64,000 nt of DNA from Bryopsis sp. KO-2023 (lineage: Eukaryota > Chlorophyta > Ulvophyceae > Bryopsidales > Bryopsidaceae), in assembly GCA_030272585.1 (NCBI GenBank), contig BSYQ01000009.1, positions 4,216,001-4,280,000 of the forward strand, given 5' to 3'. How positions within the stretch are numbered: the stretch's first letter is position 1; the number at the start of each line of letters is the position of its first letter. The notes beneath the pieces are model-generated. The model was given only the letters and a program-made list of their open reading frames with translations, did no database searches and was not told the origin of the DNA. Of the stretch, positions 13,279-24,107 are shown one piece after another. A program made the translations under genes and the position numbers.

Positions 13279-15407
13279 TCACTCAATCATTCGAGGGAGA
13301 GGTTTCCCAAAATACTTCCAGCAGACGAATATTTTTTCGTCACATGGGCATTCGAGGCTGTCAAAATAAAAAAGGTCGGCGATCGCATCCCCCAACTCAT
13401 CCTCAAACACCGTTCGGAAGAGCTCCGTCCCTGGATAAAGTATTTCTTTACCCAATACGGTGTCCTCCCCAGTGTCCAAAGCAGCCAGTTCCCCCTAAAA
13501 CACACACACACACACACACATTTTTCTTTCACTTTTTTTTTGAACCATTTTCCTGGATGGAGTGGTGTTTTTTTTAATTAATTTTTCTGGTGAGACAATG
13601 CCATGCCGATGGGATTCTGCAGGCAAGAAAACGGCGAAATATCAAGCCCTCAATATTCTGCATCCAATGCTATGGACACATCCATCTATTGCACAGAGAC
13701 AGCTTCCGAGAAGCTTCCAATGATGTCCCAAGGATAAGCAATTTCTGTTTTCGATATATACTTTCTACTTTTTTTTTGGAGAATTCTACTTTCGTAATAT
13801 ATTATATTCACGAGAGGATCGCCATCTTTCCTCTGGCCGGGAGAAAATATCGCAACTTGTGGATGCAGATTCTCAACCCCTTTACTGTAACTCGTTTCTC
13901 ACTGATAGAAGCCGAATTCCTCAGAAAATTAAAAGATCATGTCCAGCAACATACAAACCCCCGGCCAATTAGAGGAAGGCCACGATTTCATCCCTGCTCA
14001 CCTTGAACCACACAAAATTTCTGAAGTCCATTTCCAGAGGGGCGTATGGCATCGTGCTGTCTTGTTGGCAGTAGCCCAAAATGTACGGAAAAGATACCTT
14101 GTCGAACGCTGGATATTCTCTAGCATGGAAGATCAGCCCCATGTCCGAAGTCGCATAATCAAGAAACAAGTGGGCATGAAAAAGATCGAACCTATCCAAA
14201 TGTACCTGCAAGGAAAAAGACTATGCTTCCATGCTTGGTTACCCCAAACCTTTTGAGTGGGGGTATCCAACTCCCAAAACAAGACAAAAAATTCCAATTT
14301 TTCTGAGCAAAACTTGGACAGAGAAAACGTGTACATAGGTGGTGGAAGTCAGACAGGAATCGAAAAGCTCTACTTAATTGGGGTTTCATCCTTGCTCGGC
14401 GGTTGCTCCCCAGTATCCCCATTCGTCCAAAAAACATCAGCAAAAATAGAACGGCAGTAAATTCTTGTGGCGACAAAAACAAAAAGACAGAGACCTTTGG
14501 ACATGGGAGCTCGGTGGCATTAGTGATGGCTGAGAAAAGCTCCGCGATAAATCTGTTTATGGAATCATCCCTGAACCTCTGGGCTTCTGGCCGCAGAGCC
14601 AACGAACATTTATGGGCTGGACCATATCCACACAAACACATTGGTAAGACTCAGCGTGTCATTGGTTGCTTTTTTTTTTTTCTGGGGACGAATTCAGCGC
14701 TGAGTGCATTTCCTCCATTGCTCTTTCAATGCCCCCAGAATAAAAAACAAATGAAAAGAAAAGAAAATAATGAATGAGATAACAAAGAAAGTCAAACGAA
14801 ATGGTACTAACCAACCATCAGTTTTTGCTGCAATAGAACGAGTTATTTAAAAACAATTGAAAAGTTTCCGCACCTGCTGCATCCTCCACATCGGGCACCT
14901 CAATGACGGGTTTGGCAAGACTCTCTCTTATAGCTGTGGCTCCCCTATGTCTTGCATTTGTTGCAAGCTCCGCCCATGCAAGCGGTGCATCAGGGGAATG
15001 CAATCTAACCAAGGCCGACTCCATCTCCTGCTCCTGTGGTTACGATAGGACTTCACCATCATCAACAATCCATTCAAAAAAAAGGAAAAGATTGAGGAAT
15101 GCCTCTGGACCCTGTCTGTTATCGATGATCAGCATGGACGCCAATGGGTTTCCAAATTTTCCCAAGTCCGATTCAAGATTGTTTGAAAATTAAACACTTG
15201 ATGGGGTTGGTGGGCACTTTAAGACTTTTTTGTGTGAGGCAGCACACTCACTCTTTCATAGTCATTGAGCTTCCCTTTCGAAAGAACGGTCAGGACGTCT
15301 CTGCCAGCACGTCGCCGGGTGTCGAAGCCGACGCAGGATGCACTGGCGACGATTTGGTAAACGCAGTAAGCTCGACACATCGTAGTCACCCACCCCACCC
15401 CTGTCAT
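13279..15407 (-). CDS. Unrecognised multi-exon protein, 285 aa, possibly organellar
   Basis: Five exons: 15252-15407, 14874-15033, 14495-14616, 14002-14205, 13279-13494. Phases agree at every junction. I do not recognise the family. The first 40 residues are rich in Arg, Ala, Ser and Thr with few acids, and could be a mitochondrial or plastid presequence; an in-frame stop lies just upstream of the ATG. The body is soluble. It has acidic-hydrophobic stretches and distinctive segments such as DLFHAHLFLDYATSDMGLIF, HAREYPAFDKVSFPYILGYC, APLEMDFRNFVWF and ELFRTVFEDELGDAIADLFY. Their density of aromatic and acidic residues looks like a conserved globular domain. The exon 2 start is the least certain junction, because two acceptors lie within 7 nt and an alternative open stretch sits just upstream. 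Confidence 0.68.
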
Positions 15408-16142
15408 TGTGTTTGTGAGTTTGTCGGTGCGTCAGTGAGAAAGGGAAAGATACAGGATGAGTGATGGTGCGGGGATCCCAAATGTGCTGGGAAGGACGAT
15501 TGTTACGGATCAACCGCGACGATCAAAGTCGCTCATTGAAAAACATCAGTTATCACAAGACAAAGCAAGCAAAGACAGATCGTTGGTGAACAAATCAGTC
15601 CTTTAACCTGCAATATGTTGATGAAACTTTGAAGCTTGTAAGTCTATCAAGTAGCCTGTATTGTGTGTGTTCTTTCTTTGGCACATTTTGGCCCCAAGAA
15701 AATCTGCTTTTTCTTTGCCTCAAAAGCCATAAGATGAAACAGGGAAATTTCGGACCGATTCTGGGCCTGCAAAATTGAGAAAAGATACACTGACTGTGGC
15801 TGTGACATAATTAGGATGATGGAAAGTCTATGATGCATCAATTATCACTGATACTCTTCTGTATCCTCTTTGCTTCATGCCGCTCAGACCAACTGATTTC
15901 AAGACTTCCATTGAATTTTGTTCAGGGAGCTACAGAAACAGGAGAATATATGTTGTTGATTGTTGGTTCTGTTGAGGGTGGTGAGCACATCTCAACAGAT
16001 GTTTGGGCTGTGTGTTGGGTGCGATATTGGACTGTTTGTTCCATCGGACAAATCATTGCAGCACCAGCTGCATTGACACCTACAACACCACAAGGAGGAG
16101 GTCAAAACTGCAGCAATCCTGACAATCATATATATGCTCAAA
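15408..16142. other. Gene-poor region upstream of the 13-15 kb gene
   Basis: No supported gene. A forward open frame at 15830-16186 begins with a hydrophobic, signal-like stretch (LSLILFCILFASC) but ends inside a perfect hairpin and has no other coding signal. I treat it as doubtful. Confidence 0.4.
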
Positions 16143-16184
16143 ATATGAGGCATTCTGAGCATATATTCTCAGAATGCCTCATAT
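16143..16184. repeat. Perfect 17-bp-arm inverted repeat (hairpin)
   Basis: The arm ATATGAGGCATTCTGAG at 16143-16159 is repeated as an exact reverse complement at 16168-16184, with an 8-nt AT-rich loop. It could be a remnant of a foldback element, a small-RNA hairpin or a cruciform site. It is not followed by a T-run like a simple terminator. Confidence 0.9.
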
Positions 16185-18546
16185 AAAAATACAAACTGGG
16201 ACAGCCCAATCTCTCAGTAACTAAGTTGTCCTCATTTGAGTGACTGGATGCCACACTCAGAGTGTGTAACAACATAGATCATCATCGAGGCAGGCCTCTA
16301 TTGGCCAAAGGGGCCCCCAAAGAAAAACACACACACGCAAACATGTCTCAGGGGAATCCGCTGGTAATCAATGAACAGCATTCCTTGCTGAACTCATCTA
16401 GTGTGTAACAAAGCAGTTCTCATCATCGACACTGTCTGAAAACAATGCTTAACACCCCCATGGATCCAGACATACAAATCTTAATACAACAAAGCAGGCT
16501 TCAGACTTCTCGAGTTTGTCCTCAGAGCGCACTCAGAGATATGCTTGTTAAATAATAACATCATTAGCCACAACTGACGCACGCTAAAAACTGCACAGCA
16601 TCTGGATCCATGGGACATTCTTAAAAAACAGCAATAGTGGTCACCACCACTGTTACAACTACTTCGTTGATATGAGCCTCAGAAAAATTTTGTCGTCACG
16701 GCAAATGCGAGTGGCTGGCGATCTCCCTGCCCAGGAGCTTTTAACCTGTTTGGAGTGGTAGGTGATAACGACCCAAAGGCCGACTCGCACCGCTGGGGTC
16801 CTGGACTAGGTTTTCCTGCGACGAGGCAGGAGCCCAGGATGTCCCAGCAGCCAGACTCGTAATGGGTATTCATCACAGGCGCAGCCGATACAACTACAGG
16901 GAGTGCTAGGTTTAAATGCAGCAGCATTGAGAGAGTACTCACCACAGTTATGTTGATGGATGAACCCATGGTGCTGCAGCAGGGCGTTGAGCGAGGTTTC
17001 GCTCGGTGTGTGAATAACCAGTCGATAAATCCTGTCTACAAAAACACATGCATGGACTTCCATTAATGCCTTTCTTGATAGGTTGCTATGACAGTGGCTG
17101 AACAGGTGTACAACAAACAGAATGCAAAATCCACCTCAGCATCATTGGTGATCTACAGTGGTGGAATTCACCACCTTCAGGTGGTTGATCCATGATAAGA
17201 TCATCACAGGCAGAAAGCATTGTGGATACCGTAATACAAGAAAACAAAAAATGACTAAGAGAGAGTCTGATTTGAGCCCTCCCTTTCCCTGTCCAGAGTG
17301 GGTGGAGCTTCACGTAGGTTTCTCAACATAAAAATATGTATTTTTTCAGCAATTAAAACAAAAGTCATCATTAGCCCCACCACCCCTCGTGGACACTGGA
17401 AAATACAATATCCTGGTAAACGTCCAGTTAAAAAAAAATATAGTTTCCAAAAACTGACAAGACAAGGGGCGGGTGTTCGGAGTGTGAGAGTTTGACAACC
17501 GACCCTATACACGGGGAGCCGTCAATTACACCACAAAGGCACATCCGCTACTCCCCCGCCACCACCAATACGTGATGCGAGTAGGAGGGGCGCTGGATCT
17601 GCGATGATTTATCCAAGGTTACCTTGAAGCATCAGGTAAGGCTTCGTTCCACGGAAGAGCTCAAGACTGTGGCTCCAAGTTAGACGTATGAAAAGAAACG
17701 TTCGCCCAAAAACAGTTGCAGTTCAAATTATTTACGCCGGCAGGGCTGCGGCGCGGACTCCCTCACCGCAGAATGGCAGCCGACATTTTGTAGGGACAGG
17801 GGGCAATCATCAAAGGTTGATGAGGTTCAATTCAGTCAGTCACTGAACGCACCATGTCTTCCTTTTTCGGGTTCCCAGTGGTACGACAAACACGAAATCC
17901 TCTTGGAGGTCCATTTTCAGAGGCCCAGAAGCTTCGTTTCGTGAGAACGCACACTCAAAGAATTTGAAAGGAGCCCGACACATGGTTCGAACAAATCACT
18001 GGCGTCTTCGCATTCAAACACACTATGTCCAGCAATAGTCTTGTAAGTCCCTTCCGGGCAAAGCCCAAGTGTGTTTTTCTGTGTACACCAACCAACTGTT
18101 CTCAAAGACCTGAGTTCAGTAAGGTTAATTGTTATATTCTGCATACAATACTTTTCGAACACAAAATCAGTCACCATGGCCGCTGCAAGCCCTCCCCGAT
18201 ATTTTTTGTATGTGCTGAGTAGGGTCTTGCAAGGATTTTCTTTTCATTGGCTGGAACATCCAGGAAAGAGAAAAGATCAAAAGTTGGAGGGGGGGCCAAG
18301 GAAGAAACATGTTAAAACTTGTTTTTTCTTGTTTTTGTTTGGGAGAGGGGGCGGGGAGGGTATTTGGGGGAGAGAGATTGTAAATCCATGCTGGCTAGTG
18401 GATAAGAATCTTGTGACAACCCTGTAAAATAATTTTTAATTATTCTTTTATTGCTTTGCCCCTCATGAGCCTGGGTACAGCTAGGAATTTTCAGTCAGTC
18501 AGTGAAGTGTGATCTGCCACTTTGAAATCAAGCTTTTGACTGGACG
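16185..18546. other. Gene-poor region
   Basis: No complete gene is supported. Short reverse-strand frames at 16679-17063 and 17086-17512 have no domain. A reverse-strand frame at 17917-18177 is described separately. SINE, tRNA and rRNA signatures were looked for and not seen. Confidence 0.4.
17917..18177 (-). pseudogene. Cys-rich open frame, possible exon or gene remnant
   Basis: An 86-codon frame begins with a true ATG. Its middle (GLCPEGTYKTIAGHSVFEC) loosely resembles the CPxGTY...C pattern of Cys-rich extracellular repeats of the ephrin-receptor/GCC type. There are no recognisable neighbouring exons. Its first codons (DFVFEKY) and the DNA encoding them recur near 23385-23410. Both places may be decayed members of one secreted-protein family. 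Low confidence that it is expressed. Confidence 0.25.
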
Positions 18547-18588
18547 GATTAGGCTGATGGATCCATCAGCCTAATCAGCTCCGGAGCT
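18547..18588. repeat. 30-bp perfect palindrome followed by a 12-bp palindrome
   Basis: Positions 18547-18576 form a perfect palindrome centred on GGATCC, with arm GATTAGGCTGATGGA. It is immediately followed by the palindrome AGCTCCGGAGCT at 18577-18588. There is no spacer at either centre. Such structures mark cruciform sites, dimeric protein-binding sites or foldback remnants; which applies here is unknown. Confidence 0.85.
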
Positions 18589-19096
18589 GGTTTCCCTTCC
18601 TCCCCACCATTTCTTACTAAAAATCATTGATTCATTGATCCTCCCCAAAAAGCAATTCAGTCTGTCATGTACACATCATTACAATATCCACGCTGAACCC
18701 ACCCTCACACTCTTTTTTCCCATCACCATGAAAACGTGACTTTCTTTTCTCTCCTCCCCCTTCCCTGGTTCCACTGGCCAGAATCTGTCCGTCGACATGC
18801 ATATTTTTTGTTTTCAACTCCATACAAACGTCATTCTTCTTTGGCCCATCTCCATATTTCAACCACTTTCTTTTTCAATGGGCTGAGACCCTTTGTTCTA
18901 CTTTCACCCAGTGATATCAAACTAGAATCTCACTAGCACTTCTGTCTGTTTTTTTCATCAACCTATAATTCTTCATTACGCAAGGAAAATATCTTAAAGA
19001 ACTCCTCCATATCACCCGCCATATTTCTAAAAAAGTATCCATACTCTTTTCAAAAACTTTTTCATCCTTTTTACCCGTACACTCTCCGACCAACTT

Positions 19097-21637
19097 TCAC
19101 CTCCGTCCCGCTCTTTTCCCAACCCCCTCATCTTCTCTGAATGCTCTCACGGCCGCCCCCAAAACACCAACCTCAGGTATGAGGCAACTGCGATTGCTCA
19201 CTGTGGCCGAAAGTACTGCCGTTGTGTTTTTTGATAGGCCCGGTCTAGCAAACAAAACGTTTCCCAAATTCCAAGAGCATTCTGGGCTGGAAAATGGGCT
19301 AACACTGGTCGAAAAATGAACACCAGTGCCAGTTTCGTTCACTCGCGACACTGTTGCCGCGCACGTTATCGCTTGTGCAGCCTTCCTTGTCGATCCACTC
19401 ATGACATTTTCATGCGTCAGGTTTGCTTGGGACCTCGACAACGATATTCGTGTGCTGCAGTCTTGCAGATCTTCCAACAAAAATTTCAGTTTGGCATAAA
19501 GTTCGATTTTCTGTGGCCATTCAGTTGGCAACGTATGGTCCCCAGAGCGTGTTGCCACAGTCGCTGACCGTTCCACAACAGACACGACTGGTTTCTTATC
19601 AAATTTCCATTTTGTTGTGGTGCAGGTGCACCTATTGTTGTGTGTTGTTCTTCTTCCTTCTCCCAGCCCGCCTGGATCCCATGTGATCATCGCCATCTTG
19701 ATCCAGGACTCTTCCGTTTTCTCGCCGTTCTCGAATATAACCTCCTCCATGAAGTTGTATTCGTGTTTGAACGACCGAGTCGAGTTCGTAGGCCTAAAGC
19801 CTTTTCTTCCAACTTCCTCGCCTGGTATCCATAACCCCTCCCCCTCTTCCAGCAGCTGTGTCCAACTGTGGACCAAACGAGGCACTGACGCCGGGTTGAT
19901 GCGAGCTGATATTCGGAGATCAATCAACTGAACAAACGGTCTTTCCAGCAGGCCGCCGCCCGAGACTGCTGGAATCGGTGCTCCTAGGAACTGGATGGAC
20001 GGACTCCATGGGCTTGAACCTCCCAAGCACTCTGGCCACGTGGATGTAATGGTATCACCTCCTGGTTCTTCTGCTATTTCGTCTGCGCCGCTCAAGACTT
20101 GAATCGCTCCAGACAGACACGAAGGCACAGGTACTGCGCAATCCGCACCACGACCCTGGAGAGGAATCGAAGCCAGGTCGTTGTTGATATCTCCTGAGGA
20201 GAAACGGGGACCACTGTATGCGTTCTTCACCACATGTCCGAACGCGATCATGGAATAAGCAACGACGGTTGGGGTCCGTAGGTCAGCCCCGACCACGAAA
20301 CATCTGTCTGCCAGGAGCTCCATGGAAGATGCATTGTAAGCAGAGTTGCAGAAGAATCGCATCCTCGATTTGGCCAGGCTGCTGATCTCGATTGTGCTCC
20401 AAACAACTTTTTCCGCGAAGTTGCCAAAGTTCGCGGCCGCCTTAGGTCTTCCACCAGGGGTGCATATGCCATCACGTGACGCATTCGTGAACGTTCCGGT
20501 GGCTCCGTTCCACGAAGCCTTCCTGCACCTGTGGTCAGAAAATTGAAACACGAACGGTTTGCTGTTGGAGTTGGAAAGTACTCGCACTTTCAGTCCTTTG
20601 GGTGGATGATTTGCAAGTATCTCTGGATTGAAGCAACAGCAGAAACGCTGACCTGTTCACAGGGTGTATGTCGAACGCGTGAACATCCGCATCCAAACCA
20701 CACGATTCAGTGTGGCAATTGAAATGGACGGTCTGCTTCTTGTAGCGCTGGCGTTTGCTTGTAAGTTGATGACCGCACTCTTCAAGGCCCATGGATGCAT
20801 CACAATTGCGTGGATTTCCGACGCTTCTGTAGCTATAGAGCCCGGCCCCTCCACAATCGGCCGGTGTGATGCAGGATCCCTCATCGCTCATCAAAACTTG
20901 CGCATACTCTCCAAATGCCCCCCCATTGAGCCCTGGATTGCAAAGTGAGTTGAAACTAGTCCAAGATCGACGATCCAGAAATCGCAATATAGAGGGAACG
21001 TGTGGAAGCTGATGTTTTACCCGTGTCTGTGCGCAAGTCCAGCCGTTCTCTGCTGCCCGAGCTCGTGCACGCTTTCTTGCACTCCATCATTTTGCTAATT
21101 ACCACCACCAGATCCTTCAAAATACTCTGTCTATATGACATTGCGCCTTGCGGAAGCTCCCCACAGCGCTTCCGAGAGTTGTCCATGGCGACACACTCTT
21201 TTGTCAAGGTCTGAGAAAGGAATGCAACACACGCTTCAGAGCATGGAAAACCAGACAGTCATGGAAGCAATAATGGTGCGCACGTCTTGACTTTGATGGT
21301 GCGAGGCTTCTACCTTCGTTGATACACTTTTTGGCAAAGTCACTATCCCAGCGATGCACTCTTGGCAGATTCCCCACTTGTTGAGCAACTTCCTGGTGTG
21401 TTGAAAGTAAGGTATGCTCTCGTCGCTGGTAGCGTAGCACTTCAAAGATGTCTTGCTATGCCTGCTGCACCGGTCAAATTCGTTCCTGATGCAACACGTG
21501 GGACCGTCCTGGCTGCAAGTGGTACAGCTCTCACACTCTATCTTGCTCCCCCGCCCGCTCGCCAACAGGATCAGAGCGATAACCCACGCTAGGGGGTATC
21601 CCGCTCCCTGTCCCATTGCGTCTAGACGTCTATTCAT
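19097..21637 (-). CDS. Secreted cysteine-rich orphan protein, 752 aa
   Basis: Four exons: 21314-21637, 21021-21210, 20653-20932, 19097-20561, all in phase. The N-terminus has a clear signal peptide (hydrophobic core LAWVIALILLASG after a short basic region). Next comes a Cys-dense stretch, CESCTTCSQDGPTCC and further Cys spaced through about residue 300, suggesting disulfides outside the cell. Exons 3-4 join at HPVNSKPFVFQFSDHRC and form a likely beta-rich domain with many NxS/T sequons. There is no C-terminal membrane segment or KDEL-type signal; it ends in a basic tail. I do not recognise the family. A second in-frame ATG (21616) could also serve as start and leaves the signal peptide intact. 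The clade context suggests a wall, scale or matrix protein, but that is a guess. Confidence 0.7.
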
Positions 21638-22392
21638 TCATACTGAAAAAAAGAAGCCTGGGTTAGCAATGTCGCGCAATGTGTTTTCACTGGTGTAAAA
21701 CGGCCACTTGCGTCGACTTCTTCACCTACCTCTTGCCGGGTTTGTCCGACCTTTTGAGCAGTTTTGCTACGACAAATGTTGCAACGGTGATCAGAAGTGG
21801 CTTCACCATTGTGTAAACACTCGTCCGTAAGTCAAAGAAACACACGCCAGGTTCGACAATAAGAGGGAGCCTCGGTTTCTGTCAGTCGGACAGGAGGACT
21901 GACAGAAATATCCGATTTTGCAAGCGTTTGGATAGGGCATTACAGCGTGAATGGCGGAATCAGGTCGCCTGACAGAGATGGATAGTATCACTTTTTGTTC
22001 TACTTGCTTGAATTTGTTTGAAGGTGGCTGCTTCTATTTGCTGTGCTTTTGTGAAGCTGCTTTCAGATGTCTTGGTGACAACTCCCTACTTTTTTTTCAT
22101 CAGAAATTAAAATCAAATCATAATCTCACTATGAAGAGCCTTCTTTTAAGAACCCTCATGTTTGCAAACTTTTGTGGAACCCCCCCCAAAATAGTAAACG
22201 TCTTGATCTCACTTCTTTTTGTGTTTCAAAGTAAAGCACTCGCCAAAACAAAACAAAATCGGAGTGAGGAAAGAAAGGTGTTTTGATGTTTAAATGAGAT
22301 GTGAGGGACTTTCTTCAATGTTGAACAGTTGTTCTGGTAGACCTGAACCGTCCGCAAGATAGCAAAGGCGTTTCCAAGTTTTTGAGCTACTA
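21638..22392. other. Gene-poor region upstream of the secreted orphan gene
   Basis: This is the promoter side of the reverse-strand gene starting at 21637. It contains T-rich tracts and no supported coding region. Confidence 0.4.
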
Positions 22393-22624
22393 CACTAGTG
22401 AAAAAACGCTGCTTTTACAAGCTTGTAAACACCTTGTAAAGTGCTTGTAAAGTGGATTACAAGCTTGTAAACGCACTTTACATGGTAGAAACCAAAGAGA
22501 GCTCTCCGCGACGCGAAATTTCGGCCAAGTGCTGCCCGCCTGAATGTTACAAGCTTGTAAAGTGGATTACAAGCTTGTAAAGTCGCGTTTACAAGCTTGT
22601 AAAAACGGCATATTTTCACTAGTG
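22393..22624. mobile_element. CACTA-type (CMC/En-Spm) non-autonomous MITE, 232 bp
   Basis: The element begins CACTAGTGAAAA and ends with the inverted counterpart TTTTCACTAGTG. The terminal inverted repeats continue inward as imperfect copies ending in TTTTTACAAGCTTGTAAAC. The 3-bp sequence CTA flanks both ends (22390-22392 and 22625-22627), the target-site duplication size expected of CACTA elements. Inside are several copies of the palindrome TTACAAGCTTGTAA, matching the subterminal transposase-binding repeats typical of that superfamily. It encodes no protein, so it would need a transposase supplied elsewhere in the genome. Confidence 0.88.
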
Positions 22625-22817
22625 CTAGTCTATAGACTATAAAAATATAATCTGTTGTGAATTGCTTTGGGAGGTCTTTTTGTCCGAGTTTTGGGAGGAA
22701 AAAAAAAAGAATGTGTGGGTGTTCAATTTGCTGACCCTGCGTTGGCATCTTGACATGAAAAAACCGTGAGGCAGTGCATTCCTGCTTGCAAGCGATCGAT
22801 TAACACACCAAGCCAAA

Positions 22818-23300
22818 TTACGAAAGTCCATTTTGCCGCTGTGGGAATTTAGATCGAATGCCAGTTGCAACTGGCATCAATTGATGGTATGGCGAAAGCC
22901 AAAGTTTTGCTTCAGTTCTTCGAAGGAAACAGCAGAGTATGTGGATTTCTGCGAGAAATATCCAACCCTTAGGTGTATTTGATACTCCCAGAAGGTTGCA
23001 CCAAACTTTTTGGTTCTCTGTCACAAAAGAGAATTGTTGGTTTCGTGTCGGTTGAACTTGGAGCACGGGATCACAGTGAAAGGGGGCGTTGGCCGCTGTC
23101 GCGGCTGCTCCAAACGTATGGATGCGTGCTTTGGCTCGCCGACTGTGAAAGACACCGTGCCTCCTGATGTAGCTCCCATTTAGTGACTTGATGTTTTCAG
23201 AGTTTGTATTCTCGAGAGGGTGTATGGACAAAATACGGTCAGGTGGGACCGCAACGTCGTTGTGGAAGGTCCCCGTTTCAATGAATAGAAATCAGTTGAT
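22818..23300 (-). pseudogene. Long open frame without ATG, possible exon or gene fragment
   Basis: About 160 codons stay open on the reverse strand. The translation is protein-like (TGTFHNDVAVPPDRILSIHP, then HGVFHSRRAKARIHTFG and NQQFSFVTENQKVWC). No ATG lies at its head, an in-frame stop precedes it, and no convincing acceptor or downstream exon was found. The APFHCDPVLQVQPTRNQQFS stretch loosely recalls the VHAFDIHPVNSKPFVFQFS stretch of the secreted orphan 2 kb away, so it may be a decayed relative. No function is assigned. Confidence 0.3.
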
Positions 23301-24107
23301 TCCAGTTAGTCGTTTACATCTAGAAGATCATTCAGGAAAAAATGAGGATACAAAAGAAAATGTTCGGCATATCTTTCAGTACTTCTCGAACACAAAATCG
23401 CTCATTGCCAGCTCAAACGCTGATCACTTTAAACTTCTGACAATATGCCGTTACTCAACTGTCCCAACACCCTTATTCACTCTGTTCCTGACAGTTAATC
23501 CCAAACCCAACACAGCTTTCTTTGTTTGATTGTTTCAAACTCCCAACTGACAAAGACCAAACTCAACACAACCGCACTTATCCCGGCCATGAAACTCAAC
23601 AGTTTTTAATTGTGCACCCAGTGTTTCAACAACTTGTTTCGATATTATGCAAATGCCCTGAGATATGCTGATGCCCTCTCGGATTTTTTTTTGCACATGT
23701 TGAGTAGAATCCCACATTTCTTTTGGGAGGAAAAGGGTTGGTGGATAGAAATCTGTTTAGAGGGGCATTTATGGTTGTCGATGTGGCAATATTGAATCAG
23801 AAGCGCAGTGGAAGCGTGTAGAAAAGGTTAGATGAGGAAGGGTTGTTTCATGAGTCATATGGGCTTTCTTGAGAATTCAAGGCAGTACGGGGAAAAGTGG
23901 TGTATTCGAGAGGTACATTGATGTGTGTTGGAGGACAGGCGGTACATGGTGGAGGAAGGAGATATATGGTTGTCAGGGAAAGTTACAACTTATTTTCTGG
24001 ACCTTGTTCGAATTCTGAGAGCGTTTTTGGTTGCAAAGATGGCTAATCTTCCAACAGGGATCAGCTACGAAACCTTGAAATTCATACATCGTCCCAAAAT
24101 CTGAAAA

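Noticed and set aside
15034-15110. Open stretch reading FLNLFLFFEWIVDDG as an extra exon of the 13-15 kb gene
   Set aside because: It would leave an intron of only about 30 nt before the next exon, and the sequence looks like the pyrimidine-rich 3' end of an intron.
16679-17063. Overlapping reverse frames with Cys- and Pro-rich translations
   Set aside because: Neither has a recognisable domain, supporting splice sites or neighbouring exons.
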